Positions 25,092-35,562 of a DNA stretch of 64,000 nt are shown here, in pieces. The stretch is from Margaritispora aquatica (taxonomy: Eukaryota; Ascomycota; Leotiomycetes; Helotiales; Discinellaceae). The notes below the pieces were generated by a model that ran no database searches, was not told where the DNA came from, and saw only the letters and a program-made list of their open reading frames with translations. The position numbers were made by a program, and so were the translations under genes. The stretch spans positions 124,001 through 188,000 of the forward strand of contig VJWN01000019.1 in the NCBI GenBank assembly GCA_007644065.1, given 5' to 3'. The stretch's first letter is position 1. Each line of letters opens with the position of its first letter.

Positions 25092-25874
25092 CTCGTTGCT
25101 TGTAACCTCTAAGAAGATAAAATCTCATAGGGCTGAAATAAGGCTGAAGACTCTCCAAGCGCAATTAGTCGGATATAACAGTCATAAGATCTAACAGGCT
25201 ACTAGAATGCTCTGTGTGATCTTTGGAAGCGCCTGTTTCTTTTCTTCACTTGGCAGCTGCAGTTTAATGAGAGCCAAGACCGCCACGCTGAAAGTTGTTT
25301 CAAGTGGACATAAGATGCTGTTATCAGAAGTACGAACGACACCCAATGATTACAGCAAATCTTTTGTAAAGTGATTTGTGAGTGCTTTTGATGTCTTTGC
25401 TCATAGGCATCAGTTTCCACTACACTGGCCTTGTTTTTCATTATCCGAGCCTCATCTCATCAATCTTCGTTATCACCTAATAATTTACTAGATACCATGC
25501 ATAGTGCTCACGTCGAATATCAGTAGTGTTCCTAGAAACATGAATGTACTTGCGGCACTGGTATAGTTCGATGTAGGATTTGTTGGCATTGACTCAAACG
25601 CATTAACGCAAACGGTACATCATGGTGTGGAACACATCCTCTCGCTTAATTGAACTCGTTTGTTGTGGCGAAATCAAATCACAAGACAACATGTCAAGAT
25701 AGGTAGGTAGGGAAAGTGATCATCCAATTTCTAGTATATAAAAATAGCATGGCTTGCTTGGGGGAGACTATCTCTTGCTTGTTAATTCATCTCCAGGTAT
25801 CTTCCACCAAACTTCTTCCTTCACCAACCATCCCTAGGTGACCCATACCCCAAGTGCTACTTGCTCAGACAGAG
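25092..25874. other. Intergenic region downstream of the metallopeptidase-like gene
   Basis: No gene supported. Plus-strand 25733-25745 has a TATA-like run followed by CT-rich sequence, but no open frame follows. Confidence 0.45.
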
Positions 25875-27591
25875 TTACAGCCTCGGCATATATCTGGCGT
25901 TTCTCTTTGCTGAAAGTTCGTCTGGCCCGCCTTCTCCTGGATACCATTGTCCAGGCAGTGGTCGCCCAAAACCAGTCGAATAATCCAACTTAGCCCCATT
26001 TCGAGATAGATAAATTGCAACCGCCGCCCAGGCATAAGCTAAGAAGCATCAGCATGAATCGCAGTTCAAAATTCAGTCAATATGTGTATGAGAAATCTGT
26101 TAAAAAGATGCACATTACATTGAGGATTGTTGCTAAGATCAATTCCGTGTTGTGCAAAGATAGAAGCTAAACCTGTCAGCGCTACCAATTGTTCACCAGC
26201 TTTGAGTTGTTCTCGGTACATACCAGCGGCAGTGAACTGAATATGTGCTACAGAATCTATTGTTCGGTCAGCTGAATTCATCTATACCAAAGATGTTTCA
26301 CTACCTGCTCGCGCGATTGGATGCTGAACAAAATATTCAGCTGAACCTGGCCAGTTGGGGTTCCTGTTGCCGGCTTGATCTGTCATGGGTACTGTTGGAG
26401 GCGGCTCCCATAGACGAACGTCGTCGCTTAATGAACCAAATTTGCTTAGGTGATACAGTTCGTGAATGATTGTTAAGGATTTCGGTTCCAAACTTTGGAG
26501 TGATGTGCCCACCCCTGTGATGCCATGTCCAACCACAAGCCTAGGAGTTCCTCTGCCAAGGAGGGCTAAAGGACAAAGTGACAAGCCACTGATAGGTGGT
26601 GACCCGAGAAGACCTGATATTTCTGATATGCGGTGTGATTCTGCAATAGCCCCAGGATTTGAACAGTAGCCAGTGACCAAATTCTCTTCTGGCACAGATA
26701 TTTCGTACTTCCCAACATCTTCTGAGAAGTAAAGTGCTTTCTGTGAGAATTAGGTCAGACAATTGGTGCTTGCAAGATAGTCCTTGAACACTAACTCTAT
26801 CTGATAAAATGTTAGTTTGCCATACGTTGTGCAAAGAAACATACAGAATGAATTTACATACTTGCTTCAACATCTTTTTTATCAGTATCACGTAATATTT
26901 CGTATAACGTGATATGTTCTTTTTCCGGAACTTCCGGGCCAGGAATGAGTGGTGGAAGATCAAATCTCACATAGCCATGTTCATCTAGCTGCCAAATCCG
27001 TGGCTTAAGTGTATTATCGGCGGGATCAAATTGTCGATCTAAAGAGAGTTTATATTAATCATCAACCAGCACTCAATCTTGAAAAACGACATACACTTGG
27101 TCTTGAGATCGTCGACTTTCTTGAGCCAAGTACTATCACAAAACAAGCGTATCTTTTCCAGGAATGACCGTACTCTATCTCGTTCCTCAATCATCGCCCC
27201 AAAGCCAACTAGTTTGACAAAAGTTAGCGAAAGCTGAACCTGTCTAACATACCAAATGAGACTTGCGTTTGATTTTTGTGAGAAGTGCTACGCCTCTAGG
27301 ATTGAGTGGTTTAGTTGTCAATGGATCCATTTCGATTCCAAAGAAGGCGAACGCAGTTCTTCGCACTACTAAATCATTTTCATAATCAGTAAAGCCAGCT
27401 GCAGCCGTTTGGATGATGAGCATAGCTTCGTCCACAATTTGCGGTAGGTCAGCACCTAGCAAATCACAACCACCCTCTTGTATGCCACTCTTGACTAGGA
27501 ACATGTCATGGAATGAATAAGCTTCAGCGATTCCTGCGAGGGCAAGGGTAAGGAAAAATAGTAGAATAGATTTTTTTTTCCAGGTACGCAT
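25875..27591 (-). CDS. Secreted zincin-like (M35-like) metallopeptidase, seven-exon model
   Basis: 452-residue predicted secreted protein. It has a basic start and a hydrophobic core at residues 8-24, typical of a signal peptide. Exons (minus): 27591-27292, 27233-27095, 27038-26862, 26800-26796, 26740-26305, 26256-26119, 26038-25875; all junctions hold frame. The zinc motif HELYH is at residues 300-304. Further on, NNPQ-SYAWAAVAIYL is reminiscent of the NADSYAYFA motif of deuterolysin/lysine-specific endopeptidases. I did not find the GTxDxxYG motif, so family M35 is only likely, and activity is unproven. Two points are uncertain: the first intron (a GTAGCA donor is used; a later donor also keeps frame) and the five-base fourth exon (a single 140-bp intron 26722-26861 is the alternative). 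The role could be protein digestion or host/competitor interaction. Confidence 0.65.
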
Positions 27592-28926
27592 TTTAGAACT
27601 CTGGTACGGTGAAACTGGTTCTTTGGATTGAAATGAGAGATTGTAAATAATCGAGTTGTTGACCCAATGGGTTGAATTTCAAGATAAAGGCTCTCGAAGA
27701 CCTGTGGATTATAACCATCTCTTAGTAATGAATTTTTTGTGTTTAAACGTGTCTCTATACCTTCAAAAGCGCAGTTCTGCATGGAGAAAAGTTGGTATGT
27801 TCAGAGGTCATGTAAATAAGTTGACGTGTGGTCTTATCTTTGGTTAGATATGTAACAATACCAACAGTGCTACAACCAACTCAAACCAACTTGATAGTAT
27901 CAAAAGAGGCGCACGTCAAACTGCCAAGAAATCGAAAATTATTCTTGTAGATCTGCTGGGATATCTAAATTAACGCAGCTTCTTCAAGTAGATGTAATTA
28001 CTACATGTAAGATTAAACTTAATCATCTTGACTTAAAAGATTTCTTGGTTATTGTGTTTTTGTTTTTATTTTCTAACTAAGAAACAGATCCTTAAGCCAA
28101 CTTGCTTCATGGATTTTAAGCAAATCCAGGTCTATTTTGACGCTTACGACACCTTCATGCTCGAAATAATCTCCACGTTTCTGGGCCGATCTCTAACATA
28201 TCTCATAGACGAGAATAGCAAAAGGACCGAAAGGAACAAATTCACAATATGAGTTATTCCTACACGATACCTTACAAACAATCCTATTTATACTCCTAAA
28301 GCCAGATCATCACTATCAGTGGTTCGACCACAAAAATCATGGCACAGATATTTGGGTTTTGGCACGTTTAGAAGGCAGCTTGACAGACCAGACCAACAAA
28401 AATACAATGTCAATCACTTGACACAGTTTTTTGAAACTGACACGTTTTACTTCGCTGTTAACTGCAGTGGTGGATATTTATATCTTGAAGGTATGGGTTG
28501 TGGGCAGAAGGGCAACCCAATTACAACATTTTCAAAATAGCTTTAGAAGACACATTGCATCACATAACTTAACAAATATCAGCAGATGTAGATCCTAACG
28601 ACACGTATGATTTATTGACCTTGGATAAGAATAGAATACTCACACTGAACAAGCCAGGGCCAATTGTACGGCGATGGCCATGAGGACTGGGCCAACATGA
28701 ATGAATGAGTCGGATGTAAGATTTACCCATTAGCATAGCCCTTGAAATGGTGGACGATGTCCTCTGTATTTATATAGAAATTACTGCACAGATTCTCTTT
28801 CACCACGATCAACCAGAGAAACTTTGTCTGATCCTCTTTTTAGCGAACGCAAGGTACCACTTTGAAATTTTCAATTTCAACGACCATACTGCTTCTCCTA
28901 CGAAGGGCTTCTGTACTTTTGGCACG
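27592..28926. other. Divergent intergenic region between two secreted-protein genes
   Basis: About 1.3 kb of AT-rich DNA between two genes transcribed away from each other. A TATATAG element at about 28770-28780 lies about 150 bases before the plus-strand gene. The frames at 28052-28252 and 28319-28540 are short, with no signal or domain. The shared region could co-regulate both secreted proteins, but nothing in it proves that. Confidence 0.5.
28770..28780 (+). promoter_or_regulatory. TATA-like element before secreted-protein gene
   Basis: A TTTATATAG run about 150 bases upstream of the start codon at 28927. Position and composition fit a core promoter. No experiment or conserved neighbour supports it. 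Confidence 0.35.
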
Positions 28927-30509
28927 ATGAGTCTACTTTTTATTATTTTTGCGGCCGTTTCTTTTGCTGTTGATGATATTGAAAGGGTATCACAGGATAT
29001 CAAAGCGTTCAATCCAACATCTGCAGGCCAAATTGGCGTAAATATATACCCCTTGTATGACATCCAGAATCCAATTTCCGAGATAGCGTTCAGCTGACAA
29101 TTCAAAAGTATAGGCTCAAATACAAAATACTATATTGCGGAACAAACCACTACTCGATGGATCGGAGTCGACTCCGTTATTGTGACAACAATAACTAAGA
29201 CCTCTGGTGGCCTCCCCATGACTACAACAAAATCTAGGCTCATAGCTGTAAGTACGGCAACTCAATCCTCAGCAGGCAAGGCAGTCGGAGACTTGAGCTT
29301 CATCATATCTCCTGCAGCAAAGGCCAAGCTTCACGATGTATTCACGAAGGCAGTGAGCTCCTGTGGAGGCAGAAAGGGGAGGAAACGACAAGTCGACCCA
29401 TTGATCGCCTGTGCTTTGAAGTACATTGAGACGAACGAACCAGGATTGATGGACGAAATACGGGAAGTTCTGGGAGAGCTGGCTGACGGCGCCGGAAACT
29501 TAATTGAGTATATATTCGCTGGCGTGGAGGTTGGGACTGTTGTGGAAGGAGGAGTTGCCCTTGGCTCTGCGCTTATTTCTATACTTCTTGGATGGTGGGT
29601 CAGCTCAGCGAATCCATCGATCGATTCGATACTTGGCGTCGTCGACATAAATGCCAACCAAATAGGTAAGGTAACAGCCTCATCCGCAAAGTCCAGCAGT
29701 AGACCAACTCCATCACCGCTTCTGATACCATACCCCTACCGCGAGCCTGCACCATACAATGCAATCAGTGCATCGGCAATTGCTTCGTATCTTGAACAAA
29801 GGTTTTCTGCGATGGAACCTACAAGCGTTCCTCCAAAGACTTCAACCACACCAGCACCGAAACCTACGGCTGAGGGTCCCATCTTCAAACCAACCAATGC
29901 GAAAGCATCATGTAACGCTGTTGGCTGGGGCTTATTTGGAGTGCCAAGCTATGTCCAAAAGACGGATACTTCTAACAAAAAAGCAGCAGCTATAGCATCC
30001 AAACAATTTTGCGAGGTTGAAAATTACCAGTACAATATGGTTTTAGCTTGGCATTGCCCTTGGTGGGGATATTATACTATTGACGGTAGCGAGATCATTA
30101 GCAACGAGAGGGGGGAATGGGACTCAGCAAAATATCCTTTTGTTTATTTCGCTATGACATGGGACTTCGATGCATGTTCCTATGAAGAATGGTATCCGAA
30201 ATATCCAATGGGTTTGGGATGGCCAGGAGGGAAATACACTCAAAGCCGCGCCATAAAGGAGGATTGCGCTTTAGCTTTCCAGACTATTCTCAATGAGTGT
30301 AAGTCATTTACATTGCCTAAACAGCATTGATGAAACACAAGGAATTAGCTGATTGGATCTATTCAGGCGATACAAAGGAGGACGAGACTCATGGGGGAAA
30401 GATTTCATTCAAATGCATCAAATATTTTATGTTCCCTTCCTGGAATCCTAGAGTTGATGTGTGTGGCAATGGGGATTCTTTCTATACAGCTCCATGGAGG
30501 AGAATGTAA
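28927..30509 (+). CDS. Secreted protein of unknown family with dibasic processing site
   Basis: 486 residues, family not recognised. Exons: 28927-29054, 29109-30298, 30367-30509; introns are 54 and 68 bp with good GTATGA/GTAAGT donors and CTGA-type branch sites. Residues 1-15 are a clear signal peptide (MSLLFIIFAAVSFAV). A strongly basic RKGRKRQ site lies at about residue 115 and looks like a Kex2 cleavage site. A helical region and a hydrophobic Gly/Val/Leu stretch (about 165-190) follow, then a Pro/Ser/Thr-rich linker. The C-terminal part is about 200 residues, aromatic-rich and carries about eight cysteines. The layout (signal, pro-region, linker, disulphide-rich end) fits a secreted effector, adhesin or antimicrobial protein, but no function can be named. 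The third exon is easily missed because the second exon reads on to a stop at 30330. Confidence 0.68.
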
Positions 30510-30652
30510 GAATTCGGGTACAGTGCTCTTGGGTCAGCTCTATTGCCGACAAAACCGTTGCTGGTTGGTCATATCATGTGGATAATTTCCTTCGATGACT
30601 GGCACAAATATAGTCCTTCCCTCATTGAACTTAGGTGACACCGCACTTACAC

Positions 30653-32045
30653 TTACTCCTCAATATTTCTAGCCAATGAAGTCAAAATAATATTGTTGGC
30701 TTCAAAGGCAGCAGAAACGTCTATTGGAACTTCTGGATCTTCATGAAAATTCAGCCGTGCTTCAGATACACTGAATGGTGTTTTGACATCTATTCCTTCT
30801 CGTTCCATCAAGCACACCTGCTTTAAATTTCGCAGGTAGTTGGCCTTGGAGTTCGCAAGTACAAGAATCCAGTGGAGGTCAAGTGAGCTTTTGTGTGAGA
30901 ATAAATAGTAGACGTAAGTGTTGTCAAGGAAGAGCATCTGCATATCCTCATGTCAACATACGATTCGAAAAGGAAGATATGGGGATGAATACCTTGAGAT
31001 ATACCAACGAGGACGGCAAGTTTTTAAGAAGACTGAGCCCATCTCGTCTCAAACTCGGAGACGTAGTTGTCGAATAAGACTGAGTGAGAATAAGACACTG
31101 ATCGATTTCCAATGTCTTCAATCTCGTGAATGCAGATAAGTCAACCTGGGCTGTGAAAGGCCTTGACCCCCAACGTCGGGGATGTTCGTTCGAAAGTCGT
31201 AGATCTAAGAGTAGGGAGTGTAATGGGCGCAAGGTACTAAAGATTCCACGTGAAAGTTTCTCGGGACCAAGTTGGTGATTTTCGTCTAACGAATCGATAA
31301 TCCAAGTGAACTCTTCCAAATTGGGGTGTCCTCTGAGTAGATATTCCACACCGGGACCCACCGGCAATGAGCATCGTAGAAATGTTAGCTTGCGGAGGTT
31401 AGACACATAGCCATGGTCTACATAAATGGTTGACATTAGGTCTGTGACAACGCCTTCATAGTCTTGCTCTCTAGTCGTCCTAACCAGCTGGTTTATCTGA
31501 AGTCGATGGAGAGTTTTGATCCTATACAACTCAGCAATCTGTCTGACCGTAATGTCGAGATCACGGATTGTGAGATTCCGTAAGTTCGAAAGGTTGGCGC
31601 AGTGATCTGGAAGTTGTAAGAAGAGCGTGCCTGCTTCTGGCACTTTGGCATGCGGATCCTCTTGGCAGAGATAAGAGCCATTTGCAATGAGCTTGAGCGT
31701 CTTCAGCCGGCTGCAACGAAGAATGAGCGCAACGACGTGCTCGATGGTAAGGTAGTTCCTGACATGACAGGCATACTCTGCTTCATGAACCCAGTCTAGT
31801 CGTTCTGGATGATCATCGAAGTGTTTCGTGAGAACCAAAAGACGTGGAGGAGGCTCCCATGCTAGAAAGTAACCTGGCATCTGAACCGGAGTAAATGTGC
31901 CAACGATCCTGCGGTAACGAAGCGGCAATGCAACATTGTAAGTTCGACTGGATGTGCATAAGAGCCTTACAATATCCCTGGAGGCCAAGATAGGGTCTGA
32001 GAAAATCTGGAACAGCAAGTCATCAGATAATGCGAGCAGAGACAT
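30653..32045 (-). CDS. F-box-like protein with LRR-like body, paralogue B
   Basis: 445 residues. Exons (minus): 32045-30993 and 30937-30653 with a 55-bp GTATTC...CAG intron. An in-frame ATG at about 32093 and non-ATG codons further up are ignored in favour of the MSLL start shared with paralogue A (22402-23786). F-box-like helices occupy residues 1-45 (LLALSDDLLFQIFSD...DIVRLLCTSSRTY). Leu-rich strands follow (CSRLKTLKLIAN, LSNLRNLTIRDLDITVRQIAELYRIKTLHRLQ). The proposed role is SCF ubiquitin-ligase receptor. The 3' ends of this gene and of the secreted-protein gene at 28927 converge, about 140 bases apart. Divergence from paralogue A is large, so the duplication is old. Confidence 0.7.
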
Positions 32046-32295
32046 CGGGTAGATATCAGCTTGATAGGTGATATTTTTAGTTGAGAGAAACATGATGAAA
32101 AACAGACTAGAGGTGGTTGCAACACATGCATGCACTCACTAATGGGCATATGCATGTAGTGATGGGCCGCAGTTTAGCCATGGCATCTATAGTATGAGTG
32201 GAAGAAGCACAGAAGGAGTAGATCAAAAATCAACGAAAAGCAGCTAAGCTCTAGCGGTGACAAGTTGTGATTCATCGTTCATTCTGATATTTTAA

Positions 32296-33465
32296 CTACC
32301 ACTTTTTGGGAGCTCCAACTATTGTTCTTGAGAATACTGCACTAGCAAGCGGTTCCGTTCTTGCTTTCTGCTTTGCTTCAATACCCATCTTGTCGTTGAT
32401 AGGTGTAGCATTGATGATGTTGTCGAACTCATCATCATCACCGTTATCAGAATCGGGTTCGACTTCTGAATCTTCCTTGAGAGGGACCGGTCGGCTGATC
32501 TTTTCTGGTGGCTTCTTGCTTTCAGAGTTTTTGGGATTGGAAAACGGCCTTGACGCAAGAACTCTCCGTCGTAATTCTGCCATTTCTTCCTCGTCATCTT
32601 CATCGTCAGAAATCGCGAAGGGGTCCTTCTCTTCTTCTGATTCTTCGTCCGCCAGTGGCTGTAGTTTCTTTCCGAGGTATATTCCATCCACTTCTTCCTC
32701 GTCCGCTGTTCCCTCATCACCTTCGTCACCATCGTCCTCATCATCTGAACTCACTGCCGCTCGATGATTCGAATTGCCACCTTTCCACATATCTGCTCGG
32801 CCATCCTCGCCTTCTGCCCTACTGTCTGCATATTCCTTCTCCAACCTGGTCATCCAAGCCTCTTGTGCTCTCTTAATGTCCGCCTCGTCATTGCAGGCAG
32901 CATATTTCTTCAGAATCGATGAGTTGATATCAAGAAAAGATCTGCCGTAGGAGAAAGGTTCTAGAATAGCTTCCGCCCAATCCTCATGTCCGCAGATGAA
33001 GAAAGCTGCTCCTAAAGCTTCAACACAATTCAGTCGCCATGGCTTTCCATAATTGACGCTGTTTGCAGCAACCAAATACGGCAGCAATCTTTCGCACTTC
33101 CCACCAATCTTAGCCCAAGGGACTTCTGCGGTTCGTGCCCACGAACATTCGACCACTGCTGCTCCGTACTGTTCCATGATCTCTCGATCTGCTGGGGAAA
33201 TGGTTTGCTTCGCATTGGGACTGATGATGACTCCTTGATGTTTCTGACCAACGTGTAGTTCACGCATAAGTCCTAGCTTCATGAGTTTCTTCCCCGAGCA
33301 TCGCTTTGGATCGCAGTGTCCCAAATCCCAACATGCAGCCTTGAATGAGGGGCGCGACGCGGGGTTGTCGCCATCTTCATCGTCATTTCGTGGACCTCGC
33401 TGTCTTGGTGGGTTGCTGTACTTTTTGCCTCTAGAAGAGAATCCGTCTTTCTTGTGTCGAACCAT
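32296..33465 (-). CDS. TSR3: 18S rRNA aminocarboxypropyltransferase Tsr3
   Basis: 389 residues, single exon. Transfers the 3-amino-3-carboxypropyl group of S-adenosylmethionine to the hypermodified pseudouridine of 18S rRNA during late 40S maturation in the cytoplasm. The conserved core lies at about residues 40-225. It includes the AACWDLGHCDPKRCSGKKL start, the SPADREIMEQYG segment, the VVECSWAR strand, the RLLPYLVAANSVNYGKPWRL motif and the EALGAAFFICGHEDWAE helix. The C-terminal 150 residues are acidic and Ser-rich and look disordered, which is common in fungal orthologues. The ATG at 33465 opens the typical MVRHKKD basic start; the open frame continues upstream to 33630 without recognisable sequence and is not used. 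Confidence 0.95.
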   Translation of the reverse strand: MVRHKKDGFSSRGKKYSNPPRQRGPRNDDEDGDNPASRPSFKAACWDLGHCDPKRCSGKKLMKLGLMRELHVGQKHQGVIISPNAKQTISPADREIMEQYGAAVVECSWARTAEVPWAKIGGKCERLLPYLVAANSVNYGKPWRLNCVEALGAAFFICGHEDWAEAILEPFSYGRSFLDINSSILKKYAACNDEADIKRAQEAWMTRLEKEYADSRAEGEDGRADMWKGGNSNHRAAVSSDDEDDGDEGDEGTADEEEVDGIYLGKKLQPLADEESEEEKDPFAISDDEDDEEEMAELRRRVLASRPFSNPKNSESKKPPEKISRPVPLKEDSEVEPDSDNGDDDEFDNIINATPINDKMGIEAKQKARTEPLASAVFSRTIVGAPKKW

Positions 33466-34372
33466 CGTGGTGGGTATGAGAATAGATGTGGCGATATCAA
33501 TTTCAGTTGTCACTATTGAGCAGGAAGAGAATAATTTATGATGCAGCAGATGTCCTTTGGCAAAAGCCGAAGCTTTCCCGCTCTGATGCCCTTTCGTGTT
33601 TTGGGACATTTCGTGAGTTCTATAAATCAACGCAAGAGATCTCCCGGAATTTTGTCCAACTTTTGCCCAATACTATGTAAAGTACAAACTTATACTTGGC
33701 GTTTCTTGAAAGCATATCAAGCTGTGGAGTACGACTAATGGATCGTGATTATCTGTGTTCTGCTACGCCGCACTTCATTCATTGCGCTTCGCACAAGCCT
33801 ACCTATGGCGGAATCATCACTACGAAACGACCTTGGCGTTTTTGAGCGGAATTGCTCTTGGGATAATTGCCATTATTCTCCTACTATATTTTGTTGGGAA
33901 TCTACATGGTGGACAGCGTTTCTAATGAAGCAATATGGTCCACACATAGTCAAAGTAATACTTGCCTCGATCATGTCCTATTGTTATCAAGAAGTATAAT
34001 ACAAGTTACATCAAGCTAATTTTGATGTACCAGAAGTAGAGTACCAATCCCAAAAAAAACAAGTCGTTCGAACATTAATTAGTCTTTGAAAATTTCGACA
34101 TTACTAAGGTGATCTGTTATTGTAGTATGGTAAGAGTTTAAGACCACACAATCTTCAAATCTAAGTTGATTAATGCAAGGTAGCCCATGAAGACTTCGTT
34201 ATTGATTTTCGTCGTTATAGTCGTGTGAGTAGTCAATCACCATCTCATTCAGGGCGACATAGACCAGAAGAGTGATTTTGCGAATGTTCTCCAGCTCGCT
34301 TAATTTATTTGGATTGGAAATGTTTGCTTTGCGTTCTCCCAAAGATGAGAAGGCATTAATCGCAAAGTGCAC
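33466..34372. other. Intergenic region, no gene seen
   Basis: About 0.9 kb between the start of TSR3 and the stop of the macrodomain gene. AT-rich. The frames at 33486-33999 overlap one another and have no recognisable content. Confidence 0.5.
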
Positions 34373-34906
34373 TTAGCGATCCCAAATTTCGACAGTATTT
34401 CTCCAGCCTTCCTCAACCTCCATATTTCCCAAAAGCCCCTCCGTCCTCCTCCAAGGAACCCCAAACTTTCCCGAATTGATCTTACACATCCTTATTTCCC
34501 CGACCGTTTCCATCTTGAGTTCTGCCTCCTTGATTTTCTCGAACATGTCTTTCACTGCACTGTCTGTATTCCTCAGAATTTCATCCGGTCCCGATTTCGC
34601 AAATCCGAATTTCGCACTCGTAAATAGACATGCTATCCAGTGTTTGGGCGCTGTGGATGATGAGGACTCGCAAGGTGCGATGAGAAGACAAGTGCCTGTT
34701 TGTACGACTCGAGGGTAGGCGAGACAGTGCGCGGCGTAGACTTTGAAGGCATTTGGATAGTTGGTCTTGAATGCGGCGGCGATACCAGCTCCCCATTTAC
34801 CTTGCGTGTTACAGGCATGTACTAAGATTGCGTTGTCTGGGGCATCAAAGATATCCCCGGTATGAGCTGTGAGTGAAAGCATTTTCAACTTCTGTTTGGA
34901 TGACAT
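34373..34906 (-). CDS. POA1: Macrodomain ADP-ribose 1''-phosphate phosphatase (Poa1 type)
   Basis: 177 residues, single exon. It has a compact macrodomain of the usual Poa1 length. The enzyme removes the phosphate from ADP-ribose 1''-phosphate, a by-product of tRNA splicing, and related macrodomains also act on ADP-ribosylated proteins. Seen in the sequence: the TGDIFDAP strand-loop (Asp18 type), the HACNTQGKWGAGIA adenosine/phosphate loop (about residues 30-43), a long helix with KVYAAHC, the GTCLLIAP strand and the CLFTS strand. No frameshift or missing motif. The C-terminal helix ends with a Trp-rich segment. Confidence 0.88.
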   Translation of the reverse strand: MSSKQKLKMLSLTAHTGDIFDAPDNAILVHACNTQGKWGAGIAAAFKTNYPNAFKVYAAHCLAYPRVVQTGTCLLIAPCESSSSTAPKHWIACLFTSAKFGFAKSGPDEILRNTDSAVKDMFEKIKEAELKMETVGEIRMCKINSGKFGVPWRRTEGLLGNMEVEEGWRNTVEIWDR

Positions 34907-35562
34907 GGTGCACAGTGGTCGTTTGTGAACAGTGTAGAGGTTAGCAGACTAACCTGGAGTCCAGCTGTTTGGACTAGATCTATGCAAAGAAGAGAAGACT
35001 AGATCAACTTGAAATATAAATAGTATTGAATGTTTGCTAGATCTAAAGCTTAGCTGAAACTATTTAAGTGAAGTGTCGATTGAGCTGACAGAAATGACAG
35101 TCTCCAGCGGCAGGGAGTCATATGGCGTATCACGTGAAGTGGCAAGCGAGCTGGGCTCACAGAGATAACCCGGGAAGAAGCCGAATGAACAATAGTACTG
35201 CCTAGTCGTACTCGCCCAAGCTGGTTGTTGTAGTAGAACCTGAAATAAATTGTAAGTGATAAAATTCAAATCCTCCTACAGATTCAGTGGAAAGCAGAAG
35301 AGTTCAAGCAGATACTTGCAATCAATTCTATGCTTACAATACGACTACCTGATATTAGAGCTGTAAGTGGGTTTCTTAGGCATTGAGCATCATTGCCAAG
35401 AGGCTCGTGTTTAGAACAGAGTCGCACCCCACCATAACCTTACATCTGCACGAACCACAGCTATTGAAGCTTACAAGTCTGCCAACTTGCCTCGCGCAAT
35501 TAAAAGTCGTATACATACCAGATAACGTCCGCCAGGACTGATAATTCTACCAAACCCTCCAG
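34907..35562. other. Divergent promoter region of macrodomain and GGA genes
   Basis: About 0.65 kb between divergent genes. The minus frames at 35060-35269 and 35471-35683 have no supporting features. No clear TATA box was noticed. Confidence 0.45.

Noticed and set aside
25733..25800. Plus-strand TATA-like sequence followed by a CT-rich run, resembling a promoter
   Set aside because: No plus-strand gene follows; the region is the 3' flank of the minus-strand metallopeptidase-like gene. It could be a relic, but nothing supports that.
28319..28540. 73-codon plus frame with an aromatic Gly-rich end
   Set aside because: Too short, no signal peptide, and no splice connection that yields a plausible protein.
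32306..32767. 153-codon plus frame, poly-Ser rich
   Set aside because: Antisense to the acidic tail of TSR3, where GAA/GAT codons read as Ser/Phe on the other strand.
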